Assembly: GCA_032054765.1 (NCBI GenBank)
Contig: DAMBSC010000003.1
Coordinates: 248,001-312,000 of the forward strand
Origin: DFXE01 sp032054765
GTDB lineage: Bacteria; Bacteroidota; Bacteroidia; Bacteroidales; Tannerellaceae
Direction of reading: 5' to 3'
Length of the DNA stretch: 64,000 bases
Position numbers and translations under genes: made by a program. Position 1 is the first letter of the stretch, and every line of letters starts with the position of its first letter. Below are positions 63,381-64,000 of this stretch, piece after piece. The notes beneath the pieces are model-generated. The model saw only the letters and a program-made list of their open reading frames with translations, was not told the DNA's origin and did not search any database.

Positions 63381-63619
63381 TTTTTACTATCTAACCATTC
63401 ACCTTCTATTTTCCGGTACTCTTCTCTTGTTGCTCTCTTCCCTTTGATAAAAAACATCGGCTCGTCTAAGCCTGTACTTATGGTAGAATAGAACTCCTTA
63501 GTTCTTATTTTATCAAAAATATCTGGATCAAAAACTTCATACTGAAATTTAAGAGCTTCTAATTCTTTATTTGATAAACCAAATTCTTTTTTTATTTTGC
63601 TATAGTCTATTTTTTTCAT
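63368..63619 (-). CDS. Small hypothetical protein, 83 residues
   Basis: An acidic-basic mixed protein starting MKKIDYSKIKKEFGLSNKEL, which looks like an N-terminal HTH-type helix pair, followed by a helical and polar rest (ATREEYRKIEGEWLDSKN). No known family. Its end overlaps the convergent 124-residue gene by 13 bp. Confidence 0.5.
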   Translation of the reverse strand: MKKIDYSKIKKEFGLSNKELEALKFQYEVFDPDIFDKIRTKEFYSTISTGLDEPMFFIKGKRATREEYRKIEGEWLDSKNQVL

Positions 63620-63642
63620 AAGTTTAAATCTTAAAATAAAAA

Positions 63643-63668
63643 AATCCCCACACCGAAATGCAGGGATT
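63643..63668. terminator. Hairpin upstream of the 83-residue gene
   Basis: AATCCC (63643-63648) pairs with GGGATT (63663-63668) with a 14-base loop, and A/T runs lie on both sides. It is upstream of the minus gene, so it may be a leader hairpin or protect against read-through in from the RadC side. Confidence 0.5.
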
Positions 63669-63700
63669 AAAAAGTTGGTAATTGTATACTTAAATTTTTA

Positions 63701-63727
63701 TTAGTGTAAAATAGTGATTAATTGCCT
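63701..63727. repeat. 27-bp inverted repeat, right copy
   Basis: A perfect inverse of 60165-60191, 18 bp before the RadC-type ATG, so it lies in that gene's leader. Confidence 0.92.
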
Positions 63728-63745
63728 CAACTAAATTATACGCTT

Positions 63746-64000
63746 ATGAAGACATTACAAGCTTGTGAGGTTAAATTGACCTATCAATCAAAGGTTAAAG
63801 CATCTGAAAGGGTGCAAATCAAATGTTCTAAGGATATTTACAACTTCCTGATTGAATCAGTATTTGACAGGAGTACAATAGAACACCATGAATCATTAAA
63901 TGTTATCCTGTTAAACAAGGCAGGAAAAGTATTAGGTGTGCATACTGTTTCTATTGGTGGAACAGGTGAATGTTCAGTAGATATTAAGATTATCATGCAA
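63746..64000 (+). CDS. RadC/JAB-domain protein, N-terminal part
   Basis: The gene runs off the window. From ATG 63746 it reads MKTLQACEVKLTYQSKVKAS and later ESLNVILLNKAGKVLGVHTV, then SIGGTGECSVDIKIIMQ, the start of the JAB (MPN) metalloprotease-like domain of RadC-type proteins. The HxH...D zinc part would lie beyond the end. RadC-type genes are common in mobile elements of Bacteroidetes; their role is not known. Confidence 0.88.
   Translation, partial: MKTLQACEVKLTYQSKVKASERVQIKCSKDIYNFLIESVFDRSTIEHHESLNVILLNKAGKVLGVHTVSIGGTGECSVDIKIIMQ

Larger units (their letters stand above)
51399..64000. mobile_element. Genomic island at tRNA-Arg, right end outside the window
   Basis: The boundaries are inferred: the left edge is the 3' end of tRNA-Arg with an integrase next to it, and all genes to the window end are accessory types (integrase, helicase-like, IS1595, KilA-N, RadC, small unknowns), richer in A/T than the genes to the left. 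No second copy of the tRNA 3' end is seen before 64000, so the right junction lies outside. No conjugation genes are visible in this part. Confidence 0.7.

Noticed and set aside
51399..64000. Right attachment site of the island
   Set aside because: I looked for a copy of the tRNA 3' end (GGTTCGAATCCC) and saw none; the island must end outside the window.

Overview
The window is chromosomal DNA from a member of the Bacteroidales. The signs are paired SusC/SusD outer-membrane genes, a predicted type IX secretion cargo protein, FimB/Mfa2 and DUF6377 proteins, the serC-serA-DUF1015 neighbourhood, and many promoters with the Bacteroidetes -7 box TAnnTTTG. Tannerellaceae or Dysgonomonadaceae would fit, but the genus cannot be fixed from the sequence alone.

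Layout. 1-3416 is the end of a SusC gene and a frameshifted SusD gene. 3494-6746 holds a T9SS-type secreted protein and an outer-membrane protein. 6877-11494 is a small convergent locus: a 40-residue cysteine-containing peptide gene faces an operon of one C10 (streptopain-like) peptidase and three tandem paralogous lipoproteins. 11937-15265 is a phage-derived gene set (DUF4373, DUF6633-like, DUF4248, HU-like) that ends in what reads as a complete lysis cassette: amidase endolysin, two-TM holin and a one-piece spanin. 15688-26000 is bracketed by two near-identical ECF sigma genes in direct orientation, exactly 9,678 bp apart. Between them lies a three-gene module of a membrane vWA protein, a tubulin-like GTPase (split by a one-base frameshift) and a membrane-anchored papain-like protease. 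This module is the strongest candidate for an undescribed system.

26340-36383 is mostly housekeeping: prolyl oligopeptidase, a DUF5715 lipoprotein, HAD hydrolase, alpha-amylase, the serine synthesis genes serC and serA with DUF1015, and rarA. A four-helix-bundle gene flanked by inverted REP-like repeats is inserted between serA and DUF1015. 36679-47065 is a polysaccharide utilisation locus: DUF6377 sensor/regulator, DUF5004-like lipoprotein, secreted SusE/F-position protein, SusC, SusD and a GH97 glycosidase. It is followed by a Tat-exported Gfo/Idh/MocA oxidoreductase, two L,D-transpeptidases and a fimbrial protein.

51325-64000 is a tRNA-Arg(TCT) gene followed directly by a tyrosine recombinase and an AT-rich accessory island that runs off the window. 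It holds a broken hypothetical gene, a helicase-like protein flanked on both sides by the same dyad element, small unknown genes, a GNAT enzyme, an IS1595-type transposase overlapping a KilA-N gene, a structured leader RNA with two mutually exclusive folds, and the start of a RadC/JAB gene. A 27-bp perfect inverted repeat brackets 60165-63727.

Across scales there are also tandem arrays with an exact 22-bp period at three intergenic sites (13404, 36464, 44884). Their sequences are unrelated, but the period and copy number (4-5) match. Three long genes are each broken by what looks like a single-base A indel, so sequence error should be excluded before reading biology into them.
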